From contig NZ_CP096659.1 of NCBI RefSeq assembly GCF_023238205.1, positions 62,001 to 126,000 of the forward strand: DNA of 64,000 bases, read 5' to 3'. Below, one piece after another: positions 54,452 to 62,290 of the stretch (positions are counted from its first letter, which is position 1; every line of letters starts with the position of its first letter). The notes beneath the pieces are model-generated. The model worked only from the letters and a program-made list of their open reading frames with translations, did no database searches and was not told the origin of the DNA. The position numbers and the translations under genes were made by a program. This DNA comes from Halorussus limi. GTDB lineage: Archaea > Halobacteriota > Halobacteria > Halobacteriales > Haladaptataceae.

Positions 54452-55267
54452 ATGAGTAACAACGATTCTAACGACGACTCTACGGTAGCTGAACAGACTA
54501 TTGAACGACTCAAACTCGACCGTGCAAAGACACGGCTGAAAGGCATCAAAATCCTGTCTCTAACTGGTATTGCCAGTCTCACACTCATCGGTGTTGGTGG
54601 GTGGCTGTTGACCGGTCATAGTATCGAGATTGCTCCGGCGACGATGGATCAAATCAAGGTGTTTGGGGTGTCTCTCGTTGGTTTCGGGATTGTGTTCAGT
54701 CCTGCAACCATCTGGTTCGTGAAACGACTCTGGAACCCTGACCTGCAATATTTGTACGACATTAACGCGATAGACGAGGAAACGCCTGACCTATGGGTGT
54801 CGTCTCCTCAAAACGCGGAAGAATTAACCGTCCGAGAAGGCCGTCTGCATAAATTCCAAATCCACGGAAGTCCGTGCTGGGTGGGTCGGGATTTCAATCC
54901 AGAGGACGGCGAGATTACCGGTACATGGCGTGGTGCAGCGTCCGATACTGAAATCATGAACAACGAGCAGGAGATCCGTGCGAACCGTGGTCGGAATCGT
55001 TACTGGGCGCGTGTCGGGCAAGAGTTCAGCGCGAAACTTCCCAGCATCATCGACAACATCGAAAGCCGCGTTTGGCAGAGCATTGGTAACGAGACGGTGG
55101 ATCTGACCGCGCACGACAGTCGTGCTGTCCGTGACGAAATCATGAACGAGATTGACTCCCTCGAAGATGTCGAAGCACCTGATTCAGTGGAACAAACCGG
55201 GTTTGAGGAGGCGAAATCCAGCGTCTCCCGTGGCGACATCCCTAACGAAGGGGAGGTGGACGCATGA
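54452..55267 (+). CDS. ORF7-like membrane protein next to the VP8-like ATPase
   Basis: A 271-residue protein with a basic N-terminal helix (ERLKLDRAKTRLKGIK), two membrane helices (about 32-52 and 65-90) and a soluble C-terminal part of about 170 residues including WNPDLQYLY and a helical acidic end. In pleolipoviruses a conserved membrane protein (ORF7) precedes VP8; position and topology match. The stop overlaps the ATPase start by four bases, so it probably works with the ATPase. Confidence 0.6.
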   Translation: MSNNDSNDDSTVAEQTIERLKLDRAKTRLKGIKILSLTGIASLTLIGVGGWLLTGHSIEIAPATMDQIKVFGVSLVGFGIVFSPATIWFVKRLWNPDLQYLYDINAIDEETPDLWVSSPQNAEELTVREGRLHKFQIHGSPCWVGRDFNPEDGEITGTWRGAASDTEIMNNEQEIRANRGRNRYWARVGQEFSAKLPSIIDNIESRVWQSIGNETVDLTAHDSRAVRDEIMNEIDSLEDVEAPDSVEQTGFEEAKSSVSRGDIPNEGEVDA

Positions 55268-56292
55268 GCGACAACGCCGGATACTCGGCGGCTCAACTCC
55301 GCGAATTGCTGAAGCGTGAGGATGGCGTTGACGCGCTCGAAGAAGCCGGGTTGCTTACCGAACGGGAGGTTAACCTGTTGGATTCGTTCGTCCAGCACCA
55401 CAAACCGTCTGAAGAGGCATACTACCCGGAAGACCACCCGTTGTTCCAACGTCTCCTCCGACGTGCAGTCTCACAGAATGTTCGGCAGGCTGTGGAGAGT
55501 GGGAATGTGTCGCAGATGCAGTTCGCCAGCGGTGTCGTCAACAACAGCAACGACATCTCGGGCGTACAGTTGTACGAGCGCCTACGCGAGTTCATCACGC
55601 GGACGGCGGGCGTGACAACCGTGTACGGACACATGGGTTCGGGGAAGACCGATCTCGCCCTCCTCCTTGCAGAACTCTGGAAAAGTGCGACTGGTGGAGT
55701 TGTTGGGACTAACATCCGGAGTGCGAAGGAAGCTGACTTCGAGATTACGGACGTAGAGAAGTTGCACGACTGGATTAACGGTGACATGGAGGGCGTCGAA
55801 AAGGATACGCCCAAGCTATTCATTGGTGACGAGTTCAGTAGCCACGCTTCCGGGTATAGCCACCACCGGGCGAAGGTCGAACAAAATCTGTCTTCGACGT
55901 TGAAGCTCATGCGGAAGTCGGGGGTATCGGTGGTGATTATCGGTCACACCGGGATGGACGTTCACCCTGACGTTCGACGCCTGTCCAAGACGGTTTGGAA
56001 GGAGAACAAGAAGTCCGCAACGGTGTATGAGACGATTGAGAACGGTGAGCCGGAAGATGAACTGTTCAGCCTGTCAGGGATTCCTGCGGCGGACTGGACC
56101 TACGACACGTTGGAAGAGACGGATTGGGATTGGTGTATCGAGGAGGAGGACGACGAACAGGACATCAAACAGCAACGTGATCGGTGGATGGCTACCGCAT
56201 ATGAGAGTCAGGATTTGACGCAGGCAGAGGTTGCGGATGTGTTCGACGTGAGCGAGAAGACTGTGCGGCGTGCGGTCAAATCCCATTCGTGA
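55264..56292 (+). CDS. VP8-like P-loop ATPase with C-terminal helix-turn-helix
   Basis: A 342-residue protein with Walker A GHMGSGKTDLA (about residue 122), Walker B KLFIGDEFSS and a downstream SVVIIGHTG segment, resembling the NTPase (VP8) of pleolipoviruses. The last 30 residues (DLTQAEVADVFDVSEKTVRRA) form a clear helix-turn-helix. It could handle genome packaging, partition or mobilisation, as a membrane-coupled ATPase with the upstream TM protein. The acidic segment EEEDDEQD lies just before the HTH. Confidence 0.75.
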   Translation: MSDNAGYSAAQLRELLKREDGVDALEEAGLLTEREVNLLDSFVQHHKPSEEAYYPEDHPLFQRLLRRAVSQNVRQAVESGNVSQMQFASGVVNNSNDISGVQLYERLREFITRTAGVTTVYGHMGSGKTDLALLLAELWKSATGGVVGTNIRSAKEADFEITDVEKLHDWINGDMEGVEKDTPKLFIGDEFSSHASGYSHHRAKVEQNLSSTLKLMRKSGVSVVIIGHTGMDVHPDVRRLSKTVWKENKKSATVYETIENGEPEDELFSLSGIPAADWTYDTLEETDWDWCIEEEDDEQDIKQQRDRWMATAYESQDLTQAEVADVFDVSEKTVRRAVKSHS

Positions 56293-56625
56293 CTGACCGG
56301 ACATCCGGCATTCCTTGTTCACGGTCGTTTCAGGGTTTGTTTTCTTGGTTCTGAGTTTTCGCGTGTACGCGGGCGCGTTAAAGGGTTAACCACGCCGCCT
56401 GTCCGATGCACGATTCTGACGAATACAGTACGTAGAACGTTTCTATACCTGTACTGGGTTTAATGGAAACGGACACTAGTTCGTCTAGACAGAGTTTTCA
56501 CCGGCATTCGACGTGTTACGCGTTCTCGCTACGGTTCTCACTGATTACGTTTACGTGACTATAATTAGACGTAGAGAGGACTCCAATCCAGCAGTCAAAC
56601 GAGAGCGTGTGCGTGTGAGAACCGA
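56293..56625. other. 333-bp intergenic region downstream of the structural operon
   Basis: No supported gene. It contains an AT-rich block, one GTCTAGAC site at 56483, a sequence GGGTTAACCACGCC (about 56383) and a promoter-like GGGTTTAATGG (56457). A short frame at 56463-56558 (about 31 residues) has no supporting features. Probable terminator of the structural operon and a control region for the convergent gene pair to the right. Confidence 0.4.
56483..56490. repeat. GTCTAGAC palindrome, copy 3
   Basis: Intergenic, between the ATPase gene and the minus-strand gene ending at 56626 (context TCGTCTAGACAG). Confidence 0.8.
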
Positions 56626-56847
56626 TTATTCGTAGTCGTCGGATACGTCTTCAACGTCGAGAATGATTTCAGGAGCTTTCACCCGGCTCTTTTGGTAGGT
56701 GTCATGTCGAACTTGCTGGACCTCATATACGCCCCATTCTGTGTATACGATTTCTCCTTCACGTGGTAGTGGCGCGTTCTCGATCTCGACGTATCCAAGC
56801 ATGTCTTCTCCGTCTTCGTAGAAGTTGACGACTGCTGTTACCGTCAT
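56626..56847 (-). CDS. Small hypothetical protein
   Basis: A 73-residue acidic protein starting MTVTAVVNFYEDGEDM with a GYVEIENAPLPREGEIVYTEW beta-like core, reminiscent of small halovirus accessory proteins. No known function. It is divergent from the coiled-coil gene at 56919 with 71 bases between. Confidence 0.55.
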   Translation of the reverse strand: MTVTAVVNFYEDGEDMLGYVEIENAPLPREGEIVYTEWGVYEVQQVRHDTYQKSRVKAPEIILDVEDVSDDYE

Positions 56848-56884
56848 ACAGTCTATGTGCCGATGGTATGGTTATGAATGTAAC

Positions 56885-56893
56885 CCTTATCCC
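56885..56893 (+). promoter_or_regulatory. Shared CTTATCCCT promoter motif, copy 1
   Basis: AACCCTTATCCCTTG at about 56882-56896 lies about 25-35 bases before the ATG at 56919. The same core recurs before the genes at 60460 and 63170. Confidence 0.5.
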
Positions 56894-56918
56894 TTGAGAG
56901 TCCTCGACGGGGCTGTGT

Positions 56919-57236
56919 ATGTCAACAGACATTGATAGAATCACAGAATCGACTGACAAACAATCGGTTTCCGGAGACGACCTTACAGAAGCAACGTTAG
57001 AGCGCCTGCACGAACTAGAACAGGAGAACGAGCGTCTCAGGAAGGAGAAAGAGATTGCACGTCAAAACCTGCATACGGTCGAAGATGAACGTCGAGACCT
57101 TGCCTGCGACGTTGAACTGCTTGAAGCAGAGAATCAAGCGTTGCGACGTGAGCAAGCTGAACTCGTTCGCCGGATAGTTCTTGATGAGGGGTCTGTGATG
57201 GGCTTCGTTAACGAGATAGTCGAAGGCAAGGTATGA
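56919..57236 (+). CDS. Coiled-coil hypothetical protein
   Basis: A 105-residue protein with a long coiled coil (about 25-90: ERLHELEQENERLRKEKEI and following) and a C-terminal helix (GSVMGFVNEIVEG). It may dimerise; it resembles small virus regulatory or scaffold proteins. Its stop overlaps a 28-residue membrane microprotein start. Confidence 0.6.
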   Translation: MSTDIDRITESTDKQSVSGDDLTEATLERLHELEQENERLRKEKEIARQNLHTVEDERRDLACDVELLEAENQALRREQAELVRRIVLDEGSVMGFVNEIVEGKV

Positions 57237-57319
57237 CAGGGCCAGATATTGCGTTTGTCTTATTCTCGTTTCTGCTGATGGGGTTGTCGATGTGGACGTT
57301 CAGCCGGTTATTCTCCTAA
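57233..57319 (+). CDS. 28-residue membrane microprotein
   Basis: Starts at an ATG that overlaps the previous stop (ATGA) and encodes MTGPDIAFVLFSFLLMGLSM and a short basic end, that is one hydrophobic helix. The coupling suggests it is translated with the coiled-coil protein. Function unknown; a holin-like or envelope-related role is pure speculation. Confidence 0.45.
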   Translation: MTGPDIAFVLFSFLLMGLSMWTFSRLFS

Positions 57320-57338
57320 CCAAGTCCTACTATACAGG

Positions 57339-57569
57339 CTATTCTTCGCCTGCTAGTTCCCATAAGAGAGTATTCCCAACTCGGGTCGACTCAACACAGT
57401 CACGCTCACGAAGACCCACAAGTTTATCGTGTGCTGTTGTCCGGTGACAGTCTAGACGGTCAGCTATCTCGGAGGTCCCCAAACGTGTTCCTCGCAGCAG
57501 ATTCAGAATCTCATCGTCACTGTAAACCTCCTCGTACTTCCCCGTCGATTCATTCCGTGAACGCGCCAT
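57339..57569 (-). CDS. Winged-helix transcription regulator (probable controller of the R-M genes)
   Basis: A 76-residue protein with a helix-turn-helix (LLRGTRLGTSEIADRLDCHRTTAHDKLVGL region, about 25-53) followed by a wing-like VESTRVGNTLLWEL. It is divergent from the methyltransferase gene, and the 120-bp gap between them carries three copies of CGTAGGATGG. This layout is that of a C-protein-like controller of a restriction-modification system, though real C proteins are usually of the HTH3 type, so this is an unrelated solution. Confidence 0.65.
   Translation of the reverse strand: MARSRNESTGKYEEVYSDDEILNLLRGTRLGTSEIADRLDCHRTTAHDKLVGLRERDCVESTRVGNTLLWELAGEE
57450..57457. repeat. GTCTAGAC palindrome, copy 4
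   Basis: Inside the winged-helix regulator gene (context AGTCTAGACGG), one of only two copies in a called gene. Confidence 0.8.
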
Positions 57570-57619
57570 TCCGCTTACCTAGCTGTTCGAAATCGTCATA
57601 CATAGTCCTAACTCTCCAA

Positions 57620-57693
57620 CGTAGGATGGTGAACATTTATAAATCAGCTCTGCAAGACGTAGACTGACGGCCATCCTACGCGACGTAGGATGG
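57620..57693. promoter_or_regulatory. Operator array of the R-M promoter (three CGTAGGATGG copies)
   Basis: CGTAGGATGG occurs at 57620-57629 (plus), as its complement at 57671-57680 and again at 57684-57693 (plus). The last two form a perfect 10-bp inverted repeat with a 3-bp spacer that overlaps the methyltransferase start region. TTTATAAA at 57636-57643 is the likely TATA box between the first and second copies. A repressor bound here would block both divergent genes. Confidence 0.7.
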
Positions 57694-58907
57694 ATAGAAA
57701 ACGATACAATCAGGTAGCCCCGGAAATCATGACATCAACAAGCGGCCAAACCACGGAACCTATTGAATCAACTATGGACGGAAATACTGAGATAACAAGT
57801 CTTCTACCTGATTCGGAGGCGTACTACGAAACGTCGGACGGTGCTGCTTTCCAAGGGGACAGCAAGGAGCTTCTCGATGAACTCCCCGAGAACAGCATTG
57901 ATCTTGTCGTCACTTCCCCGCCCTTCGGACTTCGCAAGAAGAAGGAGTACGGCAACGAAGACCCCGAGGACTACAATGAATGGTTCATGGAGTTCGTGGA
58001 CAAAGTGTACCGCGTTCTCACCGAGGACGGGAGCTTTGTCGTTGATATTGGCGGAGGATGGGAGAAAGGGAAGCCCGTTCGGTCGCTCTACCACTTCGAA
58101 CTCCTGACACAGATCGCGGGCGACGAGGGGCCTTTCAATCTCGCACAAGACTTCTACTGGTACAACCCAGCGAAACTCCCGACGCCCGCACAATGGGTCA
58201 CAATTGAACGCATTCGGGTGAAGGACGCCGTGAATCACGTTTGGTGGTTCTCCAAGTCCGAACGCCCCGAGGCGGACAATCGGCGTGTCCTCAAGGAGTA
58301 CAGCGATTCACAGAAGAAGCTGATGGACGAGGGCTACCGTGACAAGAAACGTCCGTCCGGACACGACATCAGCGACACGTTCGATGACCCGGAGGACGCA
58401 GACGGTGCAATCCGTCCGAATTTCTGGGATTCAGTTAACAGTAGCGACTATGCCCCTGAGTTCGTGGAGATTCTAGAAGACGCAGACATCTCGCAAGAAC
58501 TCATTGACGTTGCAGCCGAAAATGACGTTCTCGATGAGCTAGTTGAGAGTATCCTGTCACAATACGTTGATGATAATGTGCTGGAACTTGCGAATACTGC
58601 GTCGAACACGCACTACCTCAACGCCTGCAAGGAAACCGGCTTGGACCCACATCCCGCTCGCTTCCCCCGTCAACTCCCCGAGTTCTTCATCAAGTTCCTT
58701 ACACAGCCGGACGATACCGTCCTAGACATCTTTGCAGGGTCGAACATGACTGGCCGTGTTGCTCAGGACCTTGAACGAAAGTGGTTGGCGTTCGAGTACC
58801 AGAAGAAGTACCTCCGAACGTCGAAGTTGCGGTTCATGAAGATGGAAGAAATTACGAAGCCGGATGCCCAGCAGGACTGGGATGAGGTCGTGGAACTGAT
58901 GGACTAA
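57690..58907 (+). CDS. DNA methyltransferase, beta class (CTAG-type suspected)
   Basis: A 405-residue site-specific DNA methyltransferase with catalytic motif IV TSPPFGLRKKKEYG near residue 74 and SAM-binding motif I DIFAGSNMTGR near 348. The TSPP motif before the FxG motif defines the beta class (N4-cytosine or N6-adenine), with the target recognition region between them. Its layout recalls haloarchaeal zim/MthZI-type CTAG methylases (recollection, not tested). ATGs at 57690, 57729 and 57774 are possible starts; 57690 overlaps the operator and needs checking. It faces the endonuclease gene. Confidence 0.85.
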   Translation: MDRKRYNQVAPEIMTSTSGQTTEPIESTMDGNTEITSLLPDSEAYYETSDGAAFQGDSKELLDELPENSIDLVVTSPPFGLRKKKEYGNEDPEDYNEWFMEFVDKVYRVLTEDGSFVVDIGGGWEKGKPVRSLYHFELLTQIAGDEGPFNLAQDFYWYNPAKLPTPAQWVTIERIRVKDAVNHVWWFSKSERPEADNRRVLKEYSDSQKKLMDEGYRDKKRPSGHDISDTFDDPEDADGAIRPNFWDSVNSSDYAPEFVEILEDADISQELIDVAAENDVLDELVESILSQYVDDNVLELANTASNTHYLNACKETGLDPHPARFPRQLPEFFIKFLTQPDDTVLDIFAGSNMTGRVAQDLERKWLAFEYQKKYLRTSKLRFMKMEEITKPDAQQDWDEVVELMD

Positions 58908-58909
58908 CG

Positions 58910-60340
58910 TCAGTCGTCACTAATCGCTTTTAGTTCTCGGATACGGTTGACTTGCCGTTTGAGAGTGCGGCTGAGGTGGTCTGGGTCGTCGTCTAGTTGG
59001 TCAAGGTCGTCACCGGTCAAGAACAGAATGACGAGATTCTCCTTCTGCATGACTTGCCGGGCGTACTGACGGGCATCTGGAACTACGTCTGCCCGGGTGA
59101 ACATGAGAATGGTATTGGACTGAACCATCCGAGAAATTCCGACTTCCTTGGCGACGTGTTTCGTCCGGATGTCTTGGTCGGATTCCTTTGTGTTCTTGCA
59201 CTGTATCTGCCACCTGTTGAGCGAGATTCCGGTCTGGTCCATGACCACGTCGACTTCTGCTCCGCCTGTTTCCACACCTCGTACTCGCCAGTCCTCGAAC
59301 TCTAAATTGAGCATGAGGCCGATTCGGATAGCGAATGCTTCCAATGCTCGGCCTTTCAGGTAGTTCATATCGGACTCCATGTCCCTCCGAATCTCATCGA
59401 ATGACTGACGTAGCACTGCGCGTGGAACTCCGGTTCGTTCTTGTGCGTCTTCTAGAAGCGGTTCCAAAACGTCTGCTTCTGCTTTACTGGTTAACCACAC
59501 CTCACTCGGTTTGGAAGGGTTGTCTGCCGTGTGTTCGTATTCAATGAATCCGGCTTCGGTAAGCGGGTCGAGAATCTGTGAGGTGGTGCTTTTACTGTCG
59601 AAGTAGATGTCGTCGTAGGTGTCTTCGGCCAGTTCTCGGACTTTGTTGTTGCGTATCGGGTCGTCCGGATCGATTCGGGCAAGGGTGAGAAGGAAAGCGC
59701 GTTGAGCAGGGGACAGACCGTCTAGACTTAATCGGTCTTCTGTGTCGAGACCGATGAGTTGGTCGATTTTCTCATGGTCGAGTTTGATATGGTGGGTGTT
59801 CGTGTTGATGAGATCGGCTTGCGCCATCCAGCCTCGCATTTGGTTCCAGTGCGTGCTGGATTCCTTCATGTAGATGCCGTACTGTCGCCGAAGTTCTCGA
59901 GCGATATTGTGAGTGGTCGTCGCTTCACCGCCGAGTTTCAGATCGTCGATTATGTCGACGCATTTGCGGCCATGGAGATTGAGTAGAATGTGTTGGGCGA
60001 GTCTGTCGTATAGTTCGTCTTCGTCATTCCGGATATTGTAGAGTTCTTCACCTACCTCGGTGAAGTAGAAGTCGTCGGTGACGAGTTCGTATCCGTCTTT
60101 GTCACCCGCGCCGAGGGCGAGTGGAACATTTTTTGCGTAGGTCTCTGGGTTCGGGGAGTCCGGGTAGAAGATGTCTGCGATCTCTTCGGTGAATGCGTCT
60201 ACGTCTCCTTCGTGTTTCTTTACAAGTTCGAGGACGAGTGGTAACTGTACTTCTCCGTCTTTGATGAGTGAGCCGGGGGAGAAGGCGTCACCGAAGGGGA
60301 GGTCGGTGTCCTTTTGGGCCATCTTGTTTTCGTGCGTCAC
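58910..60340 (-). CDS. Restriction endonuclease, Mrr-like PD-(D/E)xK
   Basis: A 476-residue protein. The C-terminal domain has a PD-(D/E)xK-like nuclease pattern: LEAFAIRIGLMLNLEFEDWRV, then GGAEVDVVMDQTG (Asp) and RWQIQCKNTKES (Q-x-K), then ISRMVQSNTILMFTR. The N-terminal 300 residues are helical with winged-helix-like segments (about 135-180, 225-285), likely DNA binding. It converges on the methyltransferase gene with a 2-base gap, completing a type II-like R-M pair. Start at 60340; an alternative ATG is six codons in. Confidence 0.8.
   Translation of the reverse strand: MTHENKMAQKDTDLPFGDAFSPGSLIKDGEVQLPLVLELVKKHEGDVDAFTEEIADIFYPDSPNPETYAKNVPLALGAGDKDGYELVTDDFYFTEVGEELYNIRNDEDELYDRLAQHILLNLHGRKCVDIIDDLKLGGEATTTHNIARELRRQYGIYMKESSTHWNQMRGWMAQADLINTNTHHIKLDHEKIDQLIGLDTEDRLSLDGLSPAQRAFLLTLARIDPDDPIRNNKVRELAEDTYDDIYFDSKSTTSQILDPLTEAGFIEYEHTADNPSKPSEVWLTSKAEADVLEPLLEDAQERTGVPRAVLRQSFDEIRRDMESDMNYLKGRALEAFAIRIGLMLNLEFEDWRVRGVETGGAEVDVVMDQTGISLNRWQIQCKNTKESDQDIRTKHVAKEVGISRMVQSNTILMFTRADVVPDARQYARQVMQKENLVILFLTGDDLDQLDDDPDHLSRTLKRQVNRIRELKAISDD
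59720..59727. repeat. GTCTAGAC palindrome, copy 5
   Basis: Inside the endonuclease gene (context CCGTCTAGACTT). Confidence 0.8.
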
Positions 60341-60425
60341 AGCATGGGTCTATAGGTATTCCGGAGCTGTCACGACTTCCAGCCGATAGTCATTCCGTGT
60401 AGATTCATAACTGTAACTGATAGAA

Positions 60426-60436
60426 CCCTTATCCCT
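60426..60436 (+). promoter_or_regulatory. Shared CTTATCCCT promoter motif, copy 2
   Basis: AACCCTTATCCCTTG around 60425-60439, about 24-34 bases before the ATG at 60460, nearly identical to the motif at 56882. Confidence 0.5.
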
Positions 60437-60459
60437 TGTCCCTTCTCGACACCCTGTTG

Positions 60460-60840
60460 ATGTCAACCCAAGACGAGACATCGAACGAGACGCACAGCAT
60501 CGAAACCATCAGCATCAGAAACCGAGGACGAACTGAACTAGACCGCTGGCTTCCATCTGTTGAATCCGAGTTCACCGTCACAGACGTAATCAGGTTGGTT
60601 GATGATTACAGCGACATCCTGATGCTGAAGACCGAGATGGGGATTAACGTCCTTGTAGACCACCATATCGAAGGAATTGACATTGACAATCCTGACGCGG
60701 ATAGACTGGTTGGGGAGACGTTCAAGCACGTTGAGGAATCCAACCCTCCGAAGTTTGCCGATTACCACCATCTAGTCAAGGTCGGGGAAGACCCGGAGCG
60801 GGTAGTCCCGGAAGAAGAACGCCACATTCTCACGCTGTAA
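60460..60840 (+). CDS. Hypothetical protein
   Basis: A 126-residue acidic protein starting MSTQDETSNETHSIE. It has a beta/helix pattern with repeated hydrophobic positions (IRLVDDYSDILMLKTEMGIN) and a conserved-looking KFADYHHLVKVGEDP region near the C-terminus. No known function. The TTG/ATG extension upstream was rejected because it overlaps the promoter motif. Confidence 0.6.
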   Translation: MSTQDETSNETHSIETISIRNRGRTELDRWLPSVESEFTVTDVIRLVDDYSDILMLKTEMGINVLVDHHIEGIDIDNPDADRLVGETFKHVEESNPPKFADYHHLVKVGEDPERVVPEEERHILTL

Positions 60841-60845
60841 CCCGC

Positions 60846-61022
60846 TTATTCTCCGCTGTTCGCGTATTCGGTTTCGTCTTTCTCAACCCGGATGACCAAC
60901 GTCCGAGTTTCTGCATCGTCTGGCAGGTCGTTGTCAGCACCGATAACGCTGATTCGCTCGTTCTCAAAATCCTCTGAGGTTCCAAGTGCGCGTGCAATTC
61001 GCGCTCTCGTATTCAGGTCCAT
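60846..61022 (-). CDS. Small acidic hypothetical protein
   Basis: A 58-residue protein starting MDLNTRARIARALGTSEDFE and ending in an acidic tail. The N-terminus looks helical and could be an HTH-like or dimerisation segment. Upstream sequence (61023-61061) contains a GTCTAGAC site at 61031, at a promoter position. Function unknown. Confidence 0.5.
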   Translation of the reverse strand: MDLNTRARIARALGTSEDFENERISVIGADNDLPDDAETRTLVIRVEKDETEYANSGE

Positions 61023-61030
61023 GTGGATTC

Positions 61031-61038
61031 GTCTAGAC
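61031..61038. repeat. GTCTAGAC palindrome, copy 6
   Basis: Nine bases upstream of the small minus-strand gene starting at 61022 (context CGTCTAGACG, itself a 10-bp palindrome). Its position suits an operator. Confidence 0.8.
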
Positions 61039-61061
61039 GCTCGGTAGTATTGGGGTTGGGA

Positions 61062-61205
61062 TTAGTTAGAGTCGGTACTGTCCTTCGCGTCTTCCAACAG
61101 TTCCTCTTTGCTCACTGTCTCCCCTTCAGCAATCTGTTTCGCGCCCTCTAACACTGACTCAGGGATTTCAGGAGTTTCGTCTTCGTCGTCGTCTCGGCAG
61201 GTCAT
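61062..61205 (-). CDS. Small acidic protein coupled to the winged-helix gene
   Basis: A 47-residue protein starting MTCRDDDEDETPEIPESVLE, whose ATG overlaps the stop of the upstream winged-helix gene. Very acidic with a helical middle (VLEGAKQIAEGETVSKEELLE). It could be a partner or antitoxin-like protein; not determined. Confidence 0.5.
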   Translation of the reverse strand: MTCRDDDEDETPEIPESVLEGAKQIAEGETVSKEELLEDAKDSTDSN

Positions 61206-61543
61206 GAGTCGATTGGGTTCATATCATCGTCAACCTCTCCAACATCTTCTTTCGACGCCAGATACTCTGTCAACGCCCATTCTGCGTCTGCGAACGCCGC
61301 TACAGCGTCACTGTCCTTGTTCGTCTGTATGACCTCCTCGTCTCGAACAACGCCCCACGCACGTAACGCAGGGATGTGGTCGCGTACTGTGTCCGCGTTG
61401 ACGCCTGCGTATTCCGCGAGATGTTCAGCGTCGAACTCTTTGTCTGGGTGGTCGATCAGGACTGTCAGTATGCGTGTTCGGGGCGAGTCTCCAAGGACAT
61501 CAAGGAGTACGTGATCTGTGATTGGTTTGGTTGCGTCAGCCAT
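61202..61543 (-). CDS. Winged-helix DNA-binding protein
   Basis: A 113-residue protein with HTH pattern SPRTRILTVLIDHPDKEFDA then HLAEYAGVNADTVRDHIPAL and the wing VVRDEEVIQTNKD. It resembles MarR/ArsR-like haloarchaeal regulators found on plasmids and viruses. The ATG at 61543 has a TATA-like GTATATCCCTTG about 19-30 bases upstream (minus strand, about 61562-61573), similar to the CTTATCCCTTG motifs elsewhere in the element. The next small gene overlaps it. Confidence 0.75.
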   Translation of the reverse strand: MADATKPITDHVLLDVLGDSPRTRILTVLIDHPDKEFDAEHLAEYAGVNADTVRDHIPALRAWGVVRDEEVIQTNKDSDAVAAFADAEWALTEYLASKEDVGEVDDDMNPIDS

Positions 61544-61585
61544 ATTAGGGGTTCGTGGTTCACAAGGGATATACCCTGTCCTCAA

Positions 61586-61725
61586 ACTGAAATTAAGGGT
61601 TAAGTGAGTGGCGCAATCCCTCGGTTCCGAGGAAACGCTAAAACTGGAAATTCGAATCAGTTGTCCGTATCGCGTTAGAAATTGTGTCAGTAATCCTCCT
61701 CTGCCAAATTCCGATAGTATTGATT
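61586..61725. other. Non-coding stretch of the provirus
   Basis: AT-rich, with no frame that has a start, length and context to support a gene. Confidence 0.35.
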
Positions 61726-61875
61726 TCAGTCCTGTAAGACAGAGACACCCGAGACTTCAAGCTCATGGTGGTCGGCAAGCTCTGCTAATTCGGTAACAAA
61801 CTCTTCAGTAATCTCGCTCCGCGAGATTCCTTCAAGAACAATGCTCGTACTCTCAGTCTGGGAACTATTGGTCAC
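61726..61875 (-). CDS. Possible small acidic protein
   Basis: A 49-residue frame from a GTG at 61875: VTNSSQTESTSIVLEGISRS then a helical EITEEFVTELAELADHH. The codon use is similar to its neighbours but no promoter is clear, so it could also be part of a longer or unreal frame. Confidence 0.35.
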   Translation of the reverse strand: MTNSSQTESTSIVLEGISRSEITEEFVTELAELADHHELEVSGVSVLQD

Positions 61876-62050
61876 AATCTATCTCGTTGACTTTGCAGGC
61901 TTGAACCCTCGGAGAAGGTAGGAGTTGCAGCAGAAGCAGTAGTGCAACAGTCTATAATCCTCGGTTGCAAGCGAAGCGTCTAGACGCCTCTCCCTTTATC
62001 AACAGAACAGAACGAGTGTTACAGTCCGTGACAGCAACCAATACCGAGTT
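61876..62050. other. 175-bp gap with a 12-bp palindrome
   Basis: Contains GCGTCTAGACGC at 61976-61987 and an AT-rich CCTTTATCAAC block near 61992. No gene. Confidence 0.4.
61978..61985. repeat. GTCTAGAC palindrome, copy 7
   Basis: Centre of a 12-bp perfect palindrome (GCGTCTAGACGC), in the gap before the membrane protein gene ending at 62051. Confidence 0.8.
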
Positions 62051-62290
62051 TCAGAACTCGTCCAACGTCGCCTGACGAGGTAATGAGTCCGTCAACACTA
62101 ACTCCTCAACTACTTCCCAGATGTAGAGTATCACAAACACAGGAACAAAAATCGGGGCTGTTAGAAGAAAAAGACCAGCAAACACCCAGATGGGGTTATA
62201 TGGAGGCATAATCAGGAACATGTGAGCTAACACCCCGTAGCAGATCAGTATCCCGACAATATCTTCCAAAGCAATACTCGAGTAGCTCAT
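62051..62290 (-). CDS. Small membrane protein coupled to the recombinase
   Basis: A 79-residue protein with two or three hydrophobic segments (ALEDIVGILICYGVLAHMFL; IWVFAGLFLLTAPIFVPVFV) and a charged C-terminus. Its start overlaps the recombinase stop by four bases, so they are co-expressed. Function unknown. Confidence 0.6.
   Translation of the reverse strand: MSYSSIALEDIVGILICYGVLAHMFLIMPPYNPIWVFAGLFLLTAPIFVPVFVILYIWEVVEELVLTDSLPRQATLDEF

Noticed and set aside
56463-56558. A 31-residue frame in the gap after the ATPase gene
   Set aside because: No coupling, promoter or composition support.
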